Positions 5,038 to 5,085 of a stretch of 5,085 nt of DNA are shown here, piece by piece; within the stretch, counting starts at the first letter, position 1; each line of letters begins with the position of its first letter. The stretch is from an uncultured Eubacteriales bacterium (lineage in GTDB: Bacteria; Bacillota; Clostridia; Oscillospirales; CAG-272). The stretch lies in assembly GCA_905201895.1 (NCBI GenBank), contig CAJKPX010000099.1:1-5085 (forward strand). The letters are read 5' to 3'. Position numbers and translations under genes: made by a program. Below the pieces are notes generated by a model. It had not been told where the DNA came from, ran no database searches, and saw only the letters and a program-made list of their open reading frames with translations.

Positions 5038-5085
5038 TTTTGCAGGGGGAGGGAGAGAACTTTTTGAAAAAAGTTCTCTCCCTCC
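5038..5085 (+). repeat. Dispersed long palindrome, copy B (truncated by window end), 3' of the MBL hydrolase gene
   Basis: Bases 5048-5065 pair perfectly with 5068-5085 in an 18-base stem with a GA apex (5066-5067). The preceding TTTTGCAGGGGGAGGGAGAG (5038-5057) corresponds to the outer part of copy A. It starts 13 bases after the MBL hydrolase stop codon. The outermost right arm is cut off by the window end; by symmetry the next bases would be expected to read CCCTGCAAAA. It may end the operon transcript, though no U-tract is visible. Confidence 0.85.

Overview
The window looks like chromosomal DNA from a GC-rich member of the Clostridia, probably a gut or host-associated Oscillospirales-type organism. 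The case rests on a short PerR-like Fur protein, AraC regulation, near-consensus TTGACA/TATAAT promoters in AT-rich gaps between GC-rich genes, strong AGGAGG-type ribosome binding sites, and long GGGAGAG...CTCTCCC palindromes between genes. The taxon is inferred and not proven. The window starts and ends inside two copies of the same dispersed palindrome, so it may be a complete short contig whose assembly stopped at repeats.

Layout. Positions 1-46 hold palindrome copy A. Positions 64-441 (minus) encode a Fur-family metalloregulator with the full PerR ligand set. Its promoter (484-512) is consensus, and a PerR-box-like operator (465-479) covers the predicted transcription start. After a divergent gap, 705-1373 (plus) encode an Sfp-type 4'-phosphopantetheinyl transferase. 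It converges on an AraC-family regulator (1316-2152, minus), and the two coding ends overlap by 58 bases. A 208-base AT-rich gap (2153-2360) holds back-to-back promoters with adjacent -35 boxes, a TAACAA direct repeat spaced two helical turns apart, and three tandem 10-base repeats. From it a two-gene operon reads rightward: an FAD-dependent oxidoreductase (2361-4157) and, 22 bases later, a PhnP-like metallo-beta-lactamase-fold hydrolase (4180-5025). Palindrome copy B (5038-5085) closes the window.

How the genes work together. The clearest unit is the AraC regulator with the divergent FAD oxidoreductase/MBL hydrolase pair. It has the layout of an inducible catabolic or detoxification cassette in which AraC senses a small molecule and controls both itself and the operon. 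Both enzymes lack signal peptides and should be cytoplasmic. The substrate cannot be read from the sequence. The PerR-like gene and the phosphopantetheinyl transferase appear to be separate transcription units. All six-frame alternatives opposite these genes look like high-GC shadow frames.
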